Assembly (NCBI GenBank): GCA_002402175.1
Contig: NVVJ01000001.1
Span: 62,001 to 126,000, forward strand
DNA from: SAR86 cluster bacterium
Lineage (GTDB): Bacteria > Pseudomonadota > Gammaproteobacteria > Pseudomonadales > Pseudohongiellaceae
Direction: 5' to 3'
Length of the DNA: 64,000 nucleotides
Made by a program: the position numbers and the translations under genes. The notes under the pieces were generated by a model. It was not told the origin of the DNA. It ran no database searches and saw nothing but the letters and a program-made list of their open reading frames with translations. Numbering within the stretch: position 1 is the first letter of the stretch; the number at the start of each line of letters is the position of its first letter. This document shows, piece after piece, positions 47,261-56,961 of this stretch.

Positions 47261-48091
47261 GTGTCAGATCCTAAACTCCCCCCAAAAACTGGTTGCCGCA
47301 TCGCGCTTGGTGTGGAATACGATGGTGCCAATTACTCTGGTTGGCAAAAGCAATTATCTCCTGAACAAAATACAATTCAACAAAACGTTGAGCGCGCATT
47401 AAGCAAGGTGGCAGATACAGAAGTGTCGGTCACTTGTGCAGGTCGTACTGACTCGGGTGTACATGCGACAAGCCAGGTCATACATTTTGACTGTGTTATT
47501 GATAGAGGGCTCAAGGCATGGGTTGTAGGCTGTAATAGCCTGCTTCCAAAAACTATTCGAATACTCTGGGCTAAAAATGTTGCTGATGATTTTCATGCTC
47601 GTTTCAGCGCGCGCTCACGCCGTTATCTGTATTTGATTTATCAAAGAAAAATCGAATCTACAATGTTCGTAAAGCGCGTTACCCATGAGCGGGGGTCTTT
47701 GAATATTGAACAAATGCATGAGGCAGCTCAGTGTCTGCTTGGCGAACAGGACTTTACCAGCTTTCGCGCGGCCGGCTGTCAGTCCAGAACGGCAAAAAGA
47801 AATGTTATGCATGCGAAGGTTTATAAGAGCGGGCAACTAATTGTGTTTGATATTCAGGCCAATGCATTCTTGCAGCATATGGTAAGGAATATTATGGGAT
47901 CACTGATTAAGGTAGGTAAGGGCGAGCAACAGGCCCAATGGATAGCACAGCTGTTAAAGGCTAAAGACCGGTCGCTGTCGGCGGCCACGGCTTTGCCTCA
48001 CGGGCTGTATCTTACTGGGGTGGATTATCCTGAGGAATTCAAACTACCCAGTGATTTCCTTATTCCCGATTTTTTACAGGGCGGTACATAG
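47261..48091 (+). CDS. truA: tRNA pseudouridine synthase A
   Basis: Makes pseudouridine 38-40 in tRNA anticodon arms. The 276-residue protein shows GVEYDGANYSGWQKQ near the N-terminus, the catalytic Asp in CAGRTDSGVHATSQVIHF, and the late block ANAFLQHMVRNIMGSLIKVG. It starts at GTG 47261, 26 bases after fimV. The sequence is regular throughout. Confidence 0.96.
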   Translation: MSDPKLPPKTGCRIALGVEYDGANYSGWQKQLSPEQNTIQQNVERALSKVADTEVSVTCAGRTDSGVHATSQVIHFDCVIDRGLKAWVVGCNSLLPKTIRILWAKNVADDFHARFSARSRRYLYLIYQRKIESTMFVKRVTHERGSLNIEQMHEAAQCLLGEQDFTSFRAAGCQSRTAKRNVMHAKVYKSGQLIVFDIQANAFLQHMVRNIMGSLIKVGKGEQQAQWIAQLLKAKDRSLSAATALPHGLYLTGVDYPEEFKLPSDFLIPDFLQGGT

Positions 48092-48155
48092 GCTCAATCC
48101 TGTGAATTTGTTAGAATAATATTCAACCATTTATCTTTAATTAAGAGAGTCTGCA

Positions 48156-48785
48156 ATTAAGCCCTGGATTAAAATTTGCGGTATTACCCGACAGCAAGAT
48201 GCGCTGTTGGCAGCGCGCCTTGGTGCAGATGCCATTGGGCTGGTGTTTTATCCTGCTAGTCCTAGAGCGGTGTCGATAAATCAGGTTTCTGACATAGTGC
48301 GAGGTCTACCTGATAAGTTGACTATTGTTGCTCTATTTGTCGATGCAAGCAGAGCCGAAGTTGAGAATGTAATCAATATTGGTTGTATAGATTTATTGCA
48401 ATTTCACGGTAACGAAACAGCCAGCTTCTGTGAATCGTTTTCTGTGCCTTACATGAAGGCAATTGCAGTTAAAGATGAGCAGAGTTTGTCTGCGAATATA
48501 GACAACTATCAGTCAGCAAAATACATTTTACTAGATAGCTATGATCCAAATGTCCCTGGCGGTACCGGCAAGACATTTAACTGGGATGTAGCTAGCTCAC
48601 TCAGCCAGGAACTGGACTTGCCACTGATACTGGCAGGAGGCTTAACGCCGGACAACATCAAGGCAGCAGTGGCCACGGTTCAGCCCTTTGGTGTAGATGT
48701 AAGTGGTGGAGTGGAATCAAGTAAAGGAATTAAAGACAAGGTCGCGATGCAATCGTTTATTGAAGGAGTAAGAGCAGGTGGTTAA
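48156..48785 (+). CDS. trpF: Phosphoribosylanthranilate isomerase, apparent AUU start
   Basis: TIM-barrel enzyme of tryptophan synthesis, 209 residues with the start used here. The essential first strand [16 protein letters not shown], including the catalytic cysteine, lies upstream of the first ordinary start codon (TTG 48207). In this frame the stop codon at 48138 is followed only by TTA AGA GAG TCT GCA ATT, with no ATG, GTG or TTG before the KICGIT block. ATT 48156, with GAGAG about six bases upstream, is the best start. Other family blocks are intact: [30 protein letters not shown] and [15 protein letters not shown]. It overlaps trpB by 8 bases. Confidence 0.9.
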   Translation: MKPWIKICGITRQQDALLAARLGADAIGLVFYPASPRAVSINQVSDIVRGLPDKLTIVALFVDASRAEVENVINIGCIDLLQFHGNETASFCESFSVPYMKAIAVKDEQSLSANIDNYQSAKYILLDSYDPNVPGGTGKTFNWDVASSLSQELDLPLILAGGLTPDNIKAAVATVQPFGVDVSGGVESSKGIKDKVAMQSFIEGVRAGG

Positions 48786-50028
48786 AAATGTGAAAATCGA
48801 CACTGAATCCAGTGGCGCAGAAAATAACCAGGGCAAGTTCGATGGGCCTGATGCCAGCGGGCATTTTGGGCCTTATGGCGGTGTCTTTGTCGGCGAAACT
48901 CTTGTAGCGGCAGTTGAAGAACTTGCGGCGGTGTATGAAGAGATTTCAGATGATAAGGAATTTTGGGACGAATACGACTCTCAACTTAAATACTATGTTG
49001 GCAGGCCTTCGCCTTTGTATTTTGCGCAGCGACTGACGCAAAGCAGCGGTGGTGCAAAAATATATCTTAAGCGAGAAGATTTAAATCACACAGGTGCGCA
49101 TAAGGTTAACAATACAATCGGCCAAGCCCTGCTTGCCAAGAGAATGGGCAAAACTCGTATTATTGCTGAAACCGGAGCCGGCCAACACGGTGTCGCCACT
49201 GCTACGGTTGCCGCGCGCTTAGGGCTTGAATGTCATGTTTATATGGGGGCCGACGATATTGTCAGGCAGGCACCCAATGTATTCCGTATGAAGTTGCTAG
49301 GAGCGAATGTTGTTGCAGTGAAATCCGGCTCGCGAACACTCAAAGATGCAATGAATGAAGCGATGCGAGACTGGGCGACAAATGTCGACAACACGTATTA
49401 CATTATAGGAACTGTTGCTGGGCCGCACCCTTACCCCAAGCTGGTTCGTGATTTTCAATGCGTCATAGGACGAGAAGCCAGAGAGCAATCCTTAGAACAG
49501 ATAGGTCGCCTTCCCGACGCACTTGTTGCCTGTGTTGGTGGAGGGTCTAACGCCATTGGTTTGTTTTACCCGTTTCTGAAAGATGAGAGTGTTGCTATGT
49601 ATGGTGTTGAAGCTGGTGGCCACGGTATTGACACCGGGGAGCATGCGGCACCGTTGAGCGCCGGCGTACCGGGAGTTTTACATGGCAATCGTACGTATTT
49701 AATGACAGATAAAGCGGGGCAAATTCTGGAAACCCATTCAATCTCAGCCGGCCTTGATTATCCAGGTGTTGGGCCAGAGCATTCCTGGTTAAAAGATTTA
49801 AACCGGGTAACCTACGTTGATGCTACAGACTCTGAAGCTATGGAGGCGTTTCATCAATTAACACGTCTTGAAGGTATTATTCCTGCTTTGGAATCCAGCC
49901 ATGCTATTGCCTATGGCACAAAGCTCGCAGCGAAAATGGGCAAGGATAAGAACCTCATCATCAATCTGTCCGGTCGTGGCGACAAAGATATTGAAACCAT
50001 CGCGCGTATCGAAGGCATTACTTTATAA
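48778..50028 (+). CDS. trpB: Tryptophan synthase beta chain
   Basis: PLP enzyme joining indole and serine; 416 residues. The PLP lysine is in [15 protein letters not shown], the phosphate-binding glycine loop in [17 protein letters not shown], and [14 protein letters not shown] and GRGDKD are standard. The start is GTG 48778 inside the trpF end, with GGAG nine bases upstream; GTG 48790 is an alternative. trpA follows after 27 bases. In pseudomonads trpBA usually lie elsewhere, while enterobacteria have them at the end of the trp operon, so this trpF-trpB-trpA grouping inside the truA-accD run is noteworthy. Confidence 0.97.
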   Translation: MVKNVKIDTESSGAENNQGKFDGPDASGHFGPYGGVFVGETLVAAVEELAAVYEEISDDKEFWDEYDSQLKYYVGRPSPLYFAQRLTQSSGGAKIYLKREDLNHTGAHKVNNTIGQALLAKRMGKTRIIAETGAGQHGVATATVAARLGLECHVYMGADDIVRQAPNVFRMKLLGANVVAVKSGSRTLKDAMNEAMRDWATNVDNTYYIIGTVAGPHPYPKLVRDFQCVIGREAREQSLEQIGRLPDALVACVGGGSNAIGLFYPFLKDESVAMYGVEAGGHGIDTGEHAAPLSAGVPGVLHGNRTYLMTDKAGQILETHSISAGLDYPGVGPEHSWLKDLNRVTYVDATDSEAMEAFHQLTRLEGIIPALESSHAIAYGTKLAAKMGKDKNLIINLSGRGDKDIETIARIEGITL

Positions 50029-50055
50029 ACAGTAGCTTATACAAAGATAGTAGAA

Positions 50056-50871
50056 ATGAGTCGAATTAAACAAGTAGCAAAGCAAGCTTCACAGCAGGGT
50101 AGAAAACTGCTGATTCCTTATTTAGTGGCAGGCGATCCAGACCTGTCGACAACCCTGGCCTTGATGCATGTGCTGGTTGATCAGGGCGCTGACATTATTG
50201 AATTGGGTATTCCTTTTAGTGATCCGTCTTCCGATGGCCCGGTTATACAGCGAGGTGTTGAACGCGCGTTGTCTAAAGGCGTCACTTTGCAAAATGTATT
50301 GAATCTCGTTGCTGAGTTTCGGCAATCTAATGAAAATACACCAATTGTGCTGATGGGTTATCTCAATCCGATAGAAATTATGGGCTATGCCAGCTTTGTT
50401 GAAAATGCAGCGAGTGCCGGCGTCGATGGCGTTTTAGTAGTTGATATGCCGACAACAGAGTCTGAGCAATTACACGGCTTGTTGCAGGAACGTGAGATTG
50501 ACACAATCTACCTGGTAGCACCGACAACACGCGACGAGCGACTGGAAACAATTTGTAGTCACACCTCGGGATATTTGTACTATGTTTCCTTGAAGGGTGT
50601 AACCGGGGCGGCATTAACTGACTATGAATCTGTAGCAGCGAATATTGCAAAGCTCCGGGAGAGAAGTGATTTGCCCATTGTAATTGGCTTTGGAATAAAA
50701 GATGCTGATAGTGCAAAGGCTATGGGAAGTTTGTCCGATGGTGTAATCATTGGCAGTGCATTGGTTGAACAAATTGCAAAACTGTCCGATCAAACAAATC
50801 CGAATGAGACTATACTTGCGCAAACCACCGATGTAATCAAAGTGGCGAGAGAAGCGCTGGACAGTATTTAG
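50056..50871 (+). CDS. trpA: Tryptophan synthase alpha chain
   Basis: TIM-barrel subunit, 271 residues, cleaving indole-3-glycerol phosphate and channelling indole to TrpB. Catalytic residues lie in IIELGIPFSDPSSDGPVIQRG (Glu and Asp), VDGVLVVDMPTTE is typical, and YYVSLKGVTGA and IVIGFGIKD bind the phosphate. trpF, trpB and trpA form a compact unit. Confidence 0.97.
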   Translation: MSRIKQVAKQASQQGRKLLIPYLVAGDPDLSTTLALMHVLVDQGADIIELGIPFSDPSSDGPVIQRGVERALSKGVTLQNVLNLVAEFRQSNENTPIVLMGYLNPIEIMGYASFVENAASAGVDGVLVVDMPTTESEQLHGLLQEREIDTIYLVAPTTRDERLETICSHTSGYLYYVSLKGVTGAALTDYESVAANIAKLRERSDLPIVIGFGIKDADSAKAMGSLSDGVIIGSALVEQIAKLSDQTNPNETILAQTTDVIKVAREALDSI

Positions 50872-50884
50872 TAGAGCCTGAAAG

Positions 50885-50917
50885 TATTGAATAACTATTG
50901 AACAATTATTGAATTAG
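50885..50917. repeat. Three 11-base tandem repeats between trpA and accD
   Basis: TATTGAA occurs at 50885, 50896 and 50907, exactly 11 bases apart (units TATTGAATAAC, TATTGAACAAT, TATTGAATTAG). The array fills the middle of the 59-base gap and ends 13 bases before the accD ATG. The spacing is about one helical turn. Confidence 0.6.
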
Positions 50918-50930
50918 TACGGAATGAAAA

Positions 50931-51800
50931 ATGAGCTGGATTGATAGAATATTACCCTCAATAGCGAACTCATCTGGTGAGTCTAAAAAGGGTGCCGTGC
51001 CAGAGGGTGTTTGGAAGAAGTGTCCTCGCTGCGATGCAATGTTGTATAAAAAATCCCTAAGCGAAAATTTCGATGTTTGCCCGAAGTGTGATCACCATTT
51101 ACGGATTACCGCGCGGCGTCGAATCGAGTTATTCCTTGATGCAGGTGATCAAGAGGAATTGAGCGCCGACCTTGAACCTGTCGATTTATTGAAATTCAAG
51201 GATTTAAAAAAATACAAAGACCGCATAACGGCAGCACAAAAAAGTACCGGCGAAAAAGATGCCCTCGTGGTTATCAAAGGCAAGCTTTTGGGAGCTCCGT
51301 TAATTATAACCGCCTTCGAATTTAGCTTTATAGGCGGCTCTATGGGAGCTGTCGTCGGTGAAAAATTTACTCAGGCGGTCAATACCTGTATCGAAGAAGG
51401 GCTGCCGTTGGTATGTTTTTCTACCAGTGGTGGTGCGCGCATGCAGGAAGCATTGATTTCATTAATGCAGATGGCTAAAACTTCAGCCGCACTTGAGAAA
51501 CTAAGAGGCAAGTCCTTGCCCTATATTTCGGTGTTGGTAGATCCTGTTTACGGTGGCGTTTCCGCGAGCCTGGCCATGCTCGGCGATGTAAATATTGCAG
51601 AGCCTAATGCCCTGGTTGGTTTTACCGGGCCAGATGTTATCCGCCAGACTGTTCGGGTAAAACTACCTGAAGGTTTTCAGCGCAGTGAATTTTTGCTGGA
51701 ACATGGCGCCATCGATATGATCGTGCATAGACGTAATCTACGCGACAAAATTGCATCTCTGCTGGATAAACTCATGTATTACCGTCGTACTGGATCCTGA
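50931..51800 (+). CDS. accD: Acetyl-CoA carboxylase carboxyltransferase beta subunit
   Basis: Forms the carboxyltransferase with AccA in the first step of fatty acid synthesis. The 289-residue protein has the N-terminal zinc ribbon ([16 protein letters not shown] and [12 protein letters not shown]), and the crotonase-like core with [36 protein letters not shown] and the [10 protein letters not shown] block. In E. coli the zinc domain binds accD/accA mRNA. The order accD-folC-SPOR-cvpA-purF that starts here is widely conserved in gammaproteobacteria. Confidence 0.97.
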   Translation: MSWIDRILPSIANSSGESKKGAVPEGVWKKCPRCDAMLYKKSLSENFDVCPKCDHHLRITARRRIELFLDAGDQEELSADLEPVDLLKFKDLKKYKDRITAAQKSTGEKDALVVIKGKLLGAPLIITAFEFSFIGGSMGAVVGEKFTQAVNTCIEEGLPLVCFSTSGGARMQEALISLMQMAKTSAALEKLRGKSLPYISVLVDPVYGGVSASLAMLGDVNIAEPNALVGFTGPDVIRQTVRVKLPEGFQRSEFLLEHGAIDMIVHRRNLRDKIASLLDKLMYYRRTGS

Positions 51801-51849
51801 ATTCTCTGTTCTTCTATTTTCTGTTCTTTAATTAGTGAGCTCAGATTGA

Positions 51850-53160
51850 ATGGTAGCTACATCGAGGTCTACAACCCGGTCAATAGAGCAATGGCTTGAA
51901 TATATTTCATCCGTTCATCCCCGGGAGATTGAGCTCGGCCTGGAGCGTACTCGTCGAGTTGCCGACAAACTACAAATAGGCAAGATTGCACCCCTGGTGA
52001 TTACCGTAGCAGGAACCAACGGCAAGGGTTCCTGCGTTGCCAGCATGGAAGCCATACTTCAGCATGCTGGTTATAAAACAGCCGCCTATACTTCTCCCCA
52101 TATACATTGTTTCAACGAGCGCATTCGTGTTGAGTCAGCAGCTGTTAACGATGAAACGTTAATAAACGCTTTCGCGGATATTGACCGCTGTCGGGGAGAT
52201 GACTCACTCAGCTATTTCGAGTTTGCCACCCTTGCCGCACTGCATATTTTTAATAAGGCCCAGCTCGATATCGTGTTGCTGGAAGTGGGTCTTGGTGGGC
52301 GCCTGGACGCAGTCAACATAATAGATCCCGACGTGGCAGTCATTAGCAACATTAGCATTGATCACGAAGACTGGCTGGGGTCGGGCATTGAAAACATCGC
52401 CGCTGAAAAAGCCGGGATCCTTAGAGAAAACACACCAGTTGTCTATGGAGAGCTCAGTGTTCCGGATAACATTACACGCAAAGCAGATGAGCTAAATTCG
52501 CCACTGTACCGGTTGGGAAGAGATTTTGGCTTTTCTATTGAGCCTGATTCCGGGTGCTGGACTTGGAATGGCGTGGACGCCTCGCAGGGAGTGATTCAAT
52601 TTAAAGACCTCACGCGGCCGAACCTCGCTCTGGTCAATGTATCAGTCGCATTGCAGGCATTGGCCTTACTTCCAATAGAGTTAAGCCTCCAGGGCGTTAA
52701 TGAAGCGCTAAAAGGCCTTTTACTGCCTGGTAGATTTGAATTACGGCAAGATTGTAAGACTTCCACGTCGCTAATATTTGATGTTGCACATAATGCGGCT
52801 GCCACTGAGCTATTGGCTGAAAATTTGAGACAGTATAAAAAAGAAAACCCGAAAATACAGCGGGTTATTATGGTGCTTGCAGTGATGGCAGATAAAGATA
52901 TTGAAGCAATGATTTCATCCTTAGAATCCTGCTTCGACTTCTGGTATATTGCGCAGGTTGAAGTGGCAAGGTGTATGCCTGCACAAGAAGTGACACAGCG
53001 TATCAATTCCAGCTGTAAAGGGCTGAATTTGCTACAATTCGACTCAGTGATCGACGCATACCATGCGGCATGCGAGCAAGCTACTGAGCAGGATGTCGTC
53101 GTTGTGACTGGCTCATTTTTCACAGTTGCGGCAGTGCGAGAGTTAAGTTTACCGGTTTGA
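51850..53160 (+). CDS. folC: Folylpolyglutamate synthase / dihydrofolate synthase
   Basis: An ATP ligase adding glutamate to dihydropteroate and folates, 436 residues. P-loop VTVAGTNGKGSCVASMEAIL (about 50-69), the omega-loop region TSPHIHCFNERIRV, EVGLGGRLDAVNII, SIDHEDWLG and the C-terminal domain entry IFDVAHNAAATELLAENL are all present. It works in the same pathway as folE. The frame is open to 51850 with an ATG. It precedes the SPOR gene by 25 bases. Confidence 0.96.
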   Translation: MVATSRSTTRSIEQWLEYISSVHPREIELGLERTRRVADKLQIGKIAPLVITVAGTNGKGSCVASMEAILQHAGYKTAAYTSPHIHCFNERIRVESAAVNDETLINAFADIDRCRGDDSLSYFEFATLAALHIFNKAQLDIVLLEVGLGGRLDAVNIIDPDVAVISNISIDHEDWLGSGIENIAAEKAGILRENTPVVYGELSVPDNITRKADELNSPLYRLGRDFGFSIEPDSGCWTWNGVDASQGVIQFKDLTRPNLALVNVSVALQALALLPIELSLQGVNEALKGLLLPGRFELRQDCKTSTSLIFDVAHNAAATELLAENLRQYKKENPKIQRVIMVLAVMADKDIEAMISSLESCFDFWYIAQVEVARCMPAQEVTQRINSSCKGLNLLQFDSVIDAYHAACEQATEQDVVVVTGSFFTVAAVRELSLPV

Positions 53161-53185
53161 GCGACTATTTTGGGGTATCAATACA

Positions 53186-53815
53186 GTGAAGCCAGGAACT
53201 AAACAGAGAATTGTCGGCACTGTAGTGCTGCTAGCCTTGGCGCTGATCTTCCTGCCCATTGTTTTCGACGGCGAAGGTAGTTACCAACCCCCAATTTCGA
53301 GCCGAATACCAGAAACCCCAATAATTTCAATCCTTCCCGAGCCAGTGCAGACCAGACCCGTTCTCCTGGATGATATTCAGCTCGATTCTTCAGATTCCGA
53401 ACCGACAATTGTAAGTGTGCCCCCACAAGAGCCAGATAGTAATGAGCCGACTGCATCTTCAGCTGACAATGCACCGGTTAACAATGTATCGGCTAGCAAT
53501 GTAGAGGTCAGCGATTCACTTGCGAGTTTCACTCGCGAAATCCCCAGTCTTTCAAACAATGGCCTTCCTCAGGGCTGGAGTGTCCGCCTTGGCCTGTTTT
53601 CCGATGCCGAAAATGCCAGCAAATTATTGAATCAATTACTCGCTGCTGACTACAAAGCCTATTCACGAGATATAAAAATTGAACAAGGCTTGATGACAGG
53701 GGTATTTGTTGGACCCTGGTTAGAGAGAGGCAGGGTCGCCGAGTATCAAACCAAACTTCAGGAGGAGTTCAGTCTGGCGGGAATGATAGTTAAATATACA
53801 CTTGAAAGCTTATAG
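53186..53815 (+). CDS. SPOR-domain cell-division-associated protein
   Basis: A bitopic membrane protein of 209 residues: a short cytoplasmic start, one helix (about 9-25, GTVVLLALALIFLPIVF), a Pro/Ser-rich periplasmic linker and a C-terminal SPOR domain (about 127-207) that should bind denuded peptidoglycan at the septum. This is the DedD position (folC-dedD-cvpA-purF) and the architecture is DedD-like. It starts at GTG 53186. The gene is 6 bases ahead of the cvpA open frame. Confidence 0.87.
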   Translation: MKPGTKQRIVGTVVLLALALIFLPIVFDGEGSYQPPISSRIPETPIISILPEPVQTRPVLLDDIQLDSSDSEPTIVSVPPQEPDSNEPTASSADNAPVNNVSASNVEVSDSLASFTREIPSLSNNGLPQGWSVRLGLFSDAENASKLLNQLLAADYKAYSRDIKIEQGLMTGVFVGPWLERGRVAEYQTKLQEEFSLAGMIVKYTLESL

Positions 53816-53830
53816 GATTGATTGATCGTT

Positions 53831-54331
53831 ATGGACTTGAATCAAGTCGACATCGTTATTCTGATCATCACCGTGTTGTCATCTATGTTTGGATTATGGC
53901 GAGGACTAATCAAGGAAGTTCTCTCGTTGTTGAGCTGGATCGCAGCTTTGCTGGTAGCGCGGGTATACAGTGAGCCTTTGTCAGGACTGATGGTCAATAT
54001 GATCGAGAGTGACGGAATACGTTATGTCACTGCATTCGCTGTGTTGTTCATTGGCATTATGATGCTTGGCACATTACTTAATTTTTTGATGTCCAAGTTA
54101 ATAACTTTTACCGGGCTGAAATTGGCAGATAGATTATTCGGCGGCGTATTTGGCCTTGCTAGAGGTTTGATAATTGTTTTGGTTATCATGTTTGTTAGTA
54201 GTGTGTTTGTGTCAGAAACGCAGTTATGGCAAGAATCAAAATTAATCCCCTATGGGATGGTAATGATTGAAGAGTCTCGAGTCTTTATCGGGGATTTAAA
54301 TAGCGTCGACCCGGCGCAGCAAATTAATTAA
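53831..54331 (+). CDS. cvpA: CvpA family membrane protein
   Basis: A 166-residue inner-membrane protein with four hydrophobic helices. The start MDLNQVDIVILIITVLSSMFGLWRG is typical and LSLLSWIAALLVAR follows. In E. coli CvpA is needed for colicin V production and affects purF expression; its molecular role is not settled. I prefer ATG 53831 over TTG 53822. purF follows after 15 bases, the usual pair. Confidence 0.93.
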   Translation: MDLNQVDIVILIITVLSSMFGLWRGLIKEVLSLLSWIAALLVARVYSEPLSGLMVNMIESDGIRYVTAFAVLFIGIMMLGTLLNFLMSKLITFTGLKLADRLFGGVFGLARGLIIVLVIMFVSSVFVSETQLWQESKLIPYGMVMIEESRVFIGDLNSVDPAQQIN

Positions 54332-54346
54332 TCACGGAGCATCAAT

Positions 54347-55840
54347 ATGTGCGGATTGGTTGGAGTGGTTTCAAGCAGAGACGTAGGTGTCTGTCTTTAT
54401 GACTCATTAACCGTGCTTCAGCATCGAGGTCAGGATGCTGCTGGCATTATGACCTGTGATAACGGAAAACTAAATCTGCGCAAAAACAATGGGCTGGTTA
54501 AAGACGTGTTTCATAGCCGGCATATGCGACGCCTTACCGGTCAGATGGGCATTGGCCATGTTAGGTATCCAACGGCAGGCGGATCTAGCCCGGCACTGGC
54601 GCAGCCATTTTATGTGAACTCCCCCTACGGCCTTAGCCTTGCTCACAATGGTAATCTAACCAATAGCAAAGAGCTGAGTAGAGATCTTTTCAAAGAAGAT
54701 TTACGCCATATAAACACAGATTCAGATTCGGAAGTGTTACTGAATATATTTGCTCATGAGTTGCAGCGACGCAATAAAATGAAACCACTTCCTGAAGATA
54801 TATTTGCCGCCGTCGCGGGTGTACATAACCGCTGCCGAGGAGGTTTTGTGGCGGTGGTAATGCTATCAGGTTACGGCATTGTCGGATTTAGAGACCGTAA
54901 CGGAATACGCCCGCTTATTTTTGGCAGTAAAGTAGTAGAAGGTAGAACCGAATACATGATTGCTTCGGAAAGCGTTGCTCTGGACTCCCAGGGGTTCACT
55001 ATTGAAAGAGATGTCGCCCCCGGAGAGGCTGTTTATATTGATGTGGATGGAAATCTACATACACAGGTTTGTACAGACCCTGGAGAACATACACCCTGTA
55101 TCTTTGAACAAGTTTATTTCGCGCGGCCAGATTCGTTAATAGATAGTATTTCAGTGTATAAAGCGCGGCTGAGAATGGGTGAGAAGCTGGCTGATAAATT
55201 GCTAAAACTTCGTCCTGATCACGATATTGATGTGGTTATTCCCATTCCAGATACTAGCCGTACATCGGCATTGGAAATGGCCAACAGTCTTGGCATTAAG
55301 TATCGAGAAGGATTCGTAAAGAATAGATACATTGGTCGTACCTTTATAATGCCTGGCCAGGCACAGCGAAAAAAAAGCGTTAAACAAAAGCTGAATGCTA
55401 TTGATCTGGAGTTTCGTGGCAAGAACGTTCTATTGGTAGATGACTCAATCGTCAGGGGCACAACCTGCAAGCAAATCATTCAGATGGCGCGGGATGCAGG
55501 CGCCAACAAAGTTTACTTTGCCTCGGCGGCTCCTGCTATCAGGTTCCCTAATGTTTATGGTATCGACATGCCGTCGGCTTCTGAGCTGATAGCTTTTGGT
55601 AAAACAGAAAAAGAAGTAGAAGAATTAATTGGCGCAGACTGGCTTATATATCAGGACCTTGATGATTTGATATCGTCGGCCGCCGAAGGTAATCCAGGAA
55701 TAAAACAATTTGAATGCTCCGTATTCAATGGAGAATATATTACTGGCGATGTCGATGAGGTTTATCTGAAACGGCTTGAGAATATCCGTAGCGATGCGGC
55801 AAAAAAATCCAAAAAGAAAGGCGGAGGCAAAAAAACATAG
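54347..55840 (+). CDS. purF: Amidophosphoribosyltransferase
   Basis: First committed enzyme of purine synthesis, 497 residues. The glutaminase domain starts at once with Cys2 ([14 protein letters not shown]), exposed as nucleophile after Met removal, with [14 protein letters not shown] and AHNGNLTN. The PRTase domain has the PRPP motif [13 protein letters not shown]. It is of the short, E. coli-like class without a propeptide or the Fe-S cluster cysteines. The C-terminus is Lys-rich ([11 protein letters not shown]), which is somewhat unusual. Confidence 0.97.
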   Translation: MCGLVGVVSSRDVGVCLYDSLTVLQHRGQDAAGIMTCDNGKLNLRKNNGLVKDVFHSRHMRRLTGQMGIGHVRYPTAGGSSPALAQPFYVNSPYGLSLAHNGNLTNSKELSRDLFKEDLRHINTDSDSEVLLNIFAHELQRRNKMKPLPEDIFAAVAGVHNRCRGGFVAVVMLSGYGIVGFRDRNGIRPLIFGSKVVEGRTEYMIASESVALDSQGFTIERDVAPGEAVYIDVDGNLHTQVCTDPGEHTPCIFEQVYFARPDSLIDSISVYKARLRMGEKLADKLLKLRPDHDIDVVIPIPDTSRTSALEMANSLGIKYREGFVKNRYIGRTFIMPGQAQRKKSVKQKLNAIDLEFRGKNVLLVDDSIVRGTTCKQIIQMARDAGANKVYFASAAPAIRFPNVYGIDMPSASELIAFGKTEKEVEELIGADWLIYQDLDDLISSAAEGNPGIKQFECSVFNGEYITGDVDEVYLKRLENIRSDAAKKSKKKGGGKKT

Positions 55841-55894
55841 CAATATTGCCGACCTTCATAACGATGCCTAGTGTTTTTAAGTAAGTGAGTAAAT

Positions 55895-56875
55895 ATGTTT
55901 TCATTGAATGCTGAAAAACAGTCTGAGACTCAGGCAAATTTTGTAGATAACAAACTGTCTCAGCAAGTGCAGACAATTGTAGATGAAGTGGGAAAGGCTC
56001 TGTTGGGCAAAGACCATCAGATTCGTCTGGCGCTGTGCTGTTTGTTTTCCGGTGGGCATTTGCTTATTGAAGACCTTCCCGGAATGGGGAAAACCACCTT
56101 ATCTTATGCTCTGGCAAAAGCGCTGGGGCTTGGTTACAACCGAATTCAATTCACTAGCGATTTATTGCCGGCCGACATTCTTGGCATCTCAATTTTTGAT
56201 CAGAACACCAGTCAGTTTACATTCCACCCCGGGCCAATTTTCAATCAGCTGGTATTGGCCGATGAGATAAATCGAACCACGCCAAAAACTCAGAGTGCTC
56301 TACTCGAGGCGATGGAAGAACGACAGGTAACTATCGAAGGGGAAACTCGTATATTGCCAGAGCCGTTTTTTGTTATTGCCACACAAAACCCGGTTACGCT
56401 TGCCGGCACCTATCCCTTGCCTGAATCCCAGCTCGATCGATTCTTAATGCGGCTACGACTTGGTTATCCGGATCAGCAGGCAGAACGGAAATTGTTGGAA
56501 ATGAGTACGGAAAAAGACAAAGTAGAAGACATTCGACAATGTCTATCGGTAAAGGACGTCATTCAATTCAGGAAACAATCTTCTGAAGTTAAAGCAAGCG
56601 GACCCTTGCTTGATTACGTGCTGCGTCTTATAAATTTTACCCGCGGAAAAGATGATTTTCATTTTGGCCTGTCTCCTCGCGGTAGTTTGGCAATCATGCG
56701 TTCAGCGAAAACATGGGCCCTGATGTGCGGCCGTAATCATGTGGTGCCAGAAGATGTACAGGTAATATTGCCTTGGGTGGTTGAGCACAGGCTGCGAGCG
56801 ACTCTAGATGACGATGGGCACACCGGTGCGTCGTTGGTGCAGCGTTTGCTCAATGAAGTAGATGTAATCGACTGA
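55895..56875 (+). CDS. MoxR-type AAA+ ATPase
   Basis: A 326-residue MoxR chaperone-like ATPase. Walker A is in LLIEDLPGMGKTTLSYALAK (about 57-76), Walker B in LVLADEINRTTPKTQSALLEAMEERQ, sensor 1 in FVIATQNP, and LSPRGSLAIMRSAK near the C-terminus is characteristic. Such proteins assemble or activate partners with VWA or DUF58 domains. It heads the moxR / DUF58 / transglutaminase cluster; the gap to the next gene holds a tandem repeat. Confidence 0.94.
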   Translation: MFSLNAEKQSETQANFVDNKLSQQVQTIVDEVGKALLGKDHQIRLALCCLFSGGHLLIEDLPGMGKTTLSYALAKALGLGYNRIQFTSDLLPADILGISIFDQNTSQFTFHPGPIFNQLVLADEINRTTPKTQSALLEAMEERQVTIEGETRILPEPFFVIATQNPVTLAGTYPLPESQLDRFLMRLRLGYPDQQAERKLLEMSTEKDKVEDIRQCLSVKDVIQFRKQSSEVKASGPLLDYVLRLINFTRGKDDFHFGLSPRGSLAIMRSAKTWALMCGRNHVVPEDVQVILPWVVEHRLRATLDDDGHTGASLVQRLLNEVDVID

Positions 56876-56884
56876 CTGCAGTTT

Positions 56885-56946
56885 CACGAGGAAGCTCGTG
56901 TGTCATTCTCGTGTACTATGCTCGTGTAATATGCTCGCACTATCAT
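56885..56946 (+). repeat. Hairpin plus four 13-base tandem repeats between moxR and the DUF58 gene
   Basis: Four units start at 56895, 56908, 56921 and 56934: CTCGTGTGTCATT, CTCGTGTACTATG, CTCGTGTAATATG and CTCGCACTATCAT. CACGAG (56885-56890) can pair with the first CTCGTG across GAAG, and equally with the next two copies, so the hairpin can slide. The array nearly fills the 86-base gap and ends 15 bases before the next gene. Confidence 0.6.
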
Positions 56947-56961
56947 TGCCTGGAAAATTAA

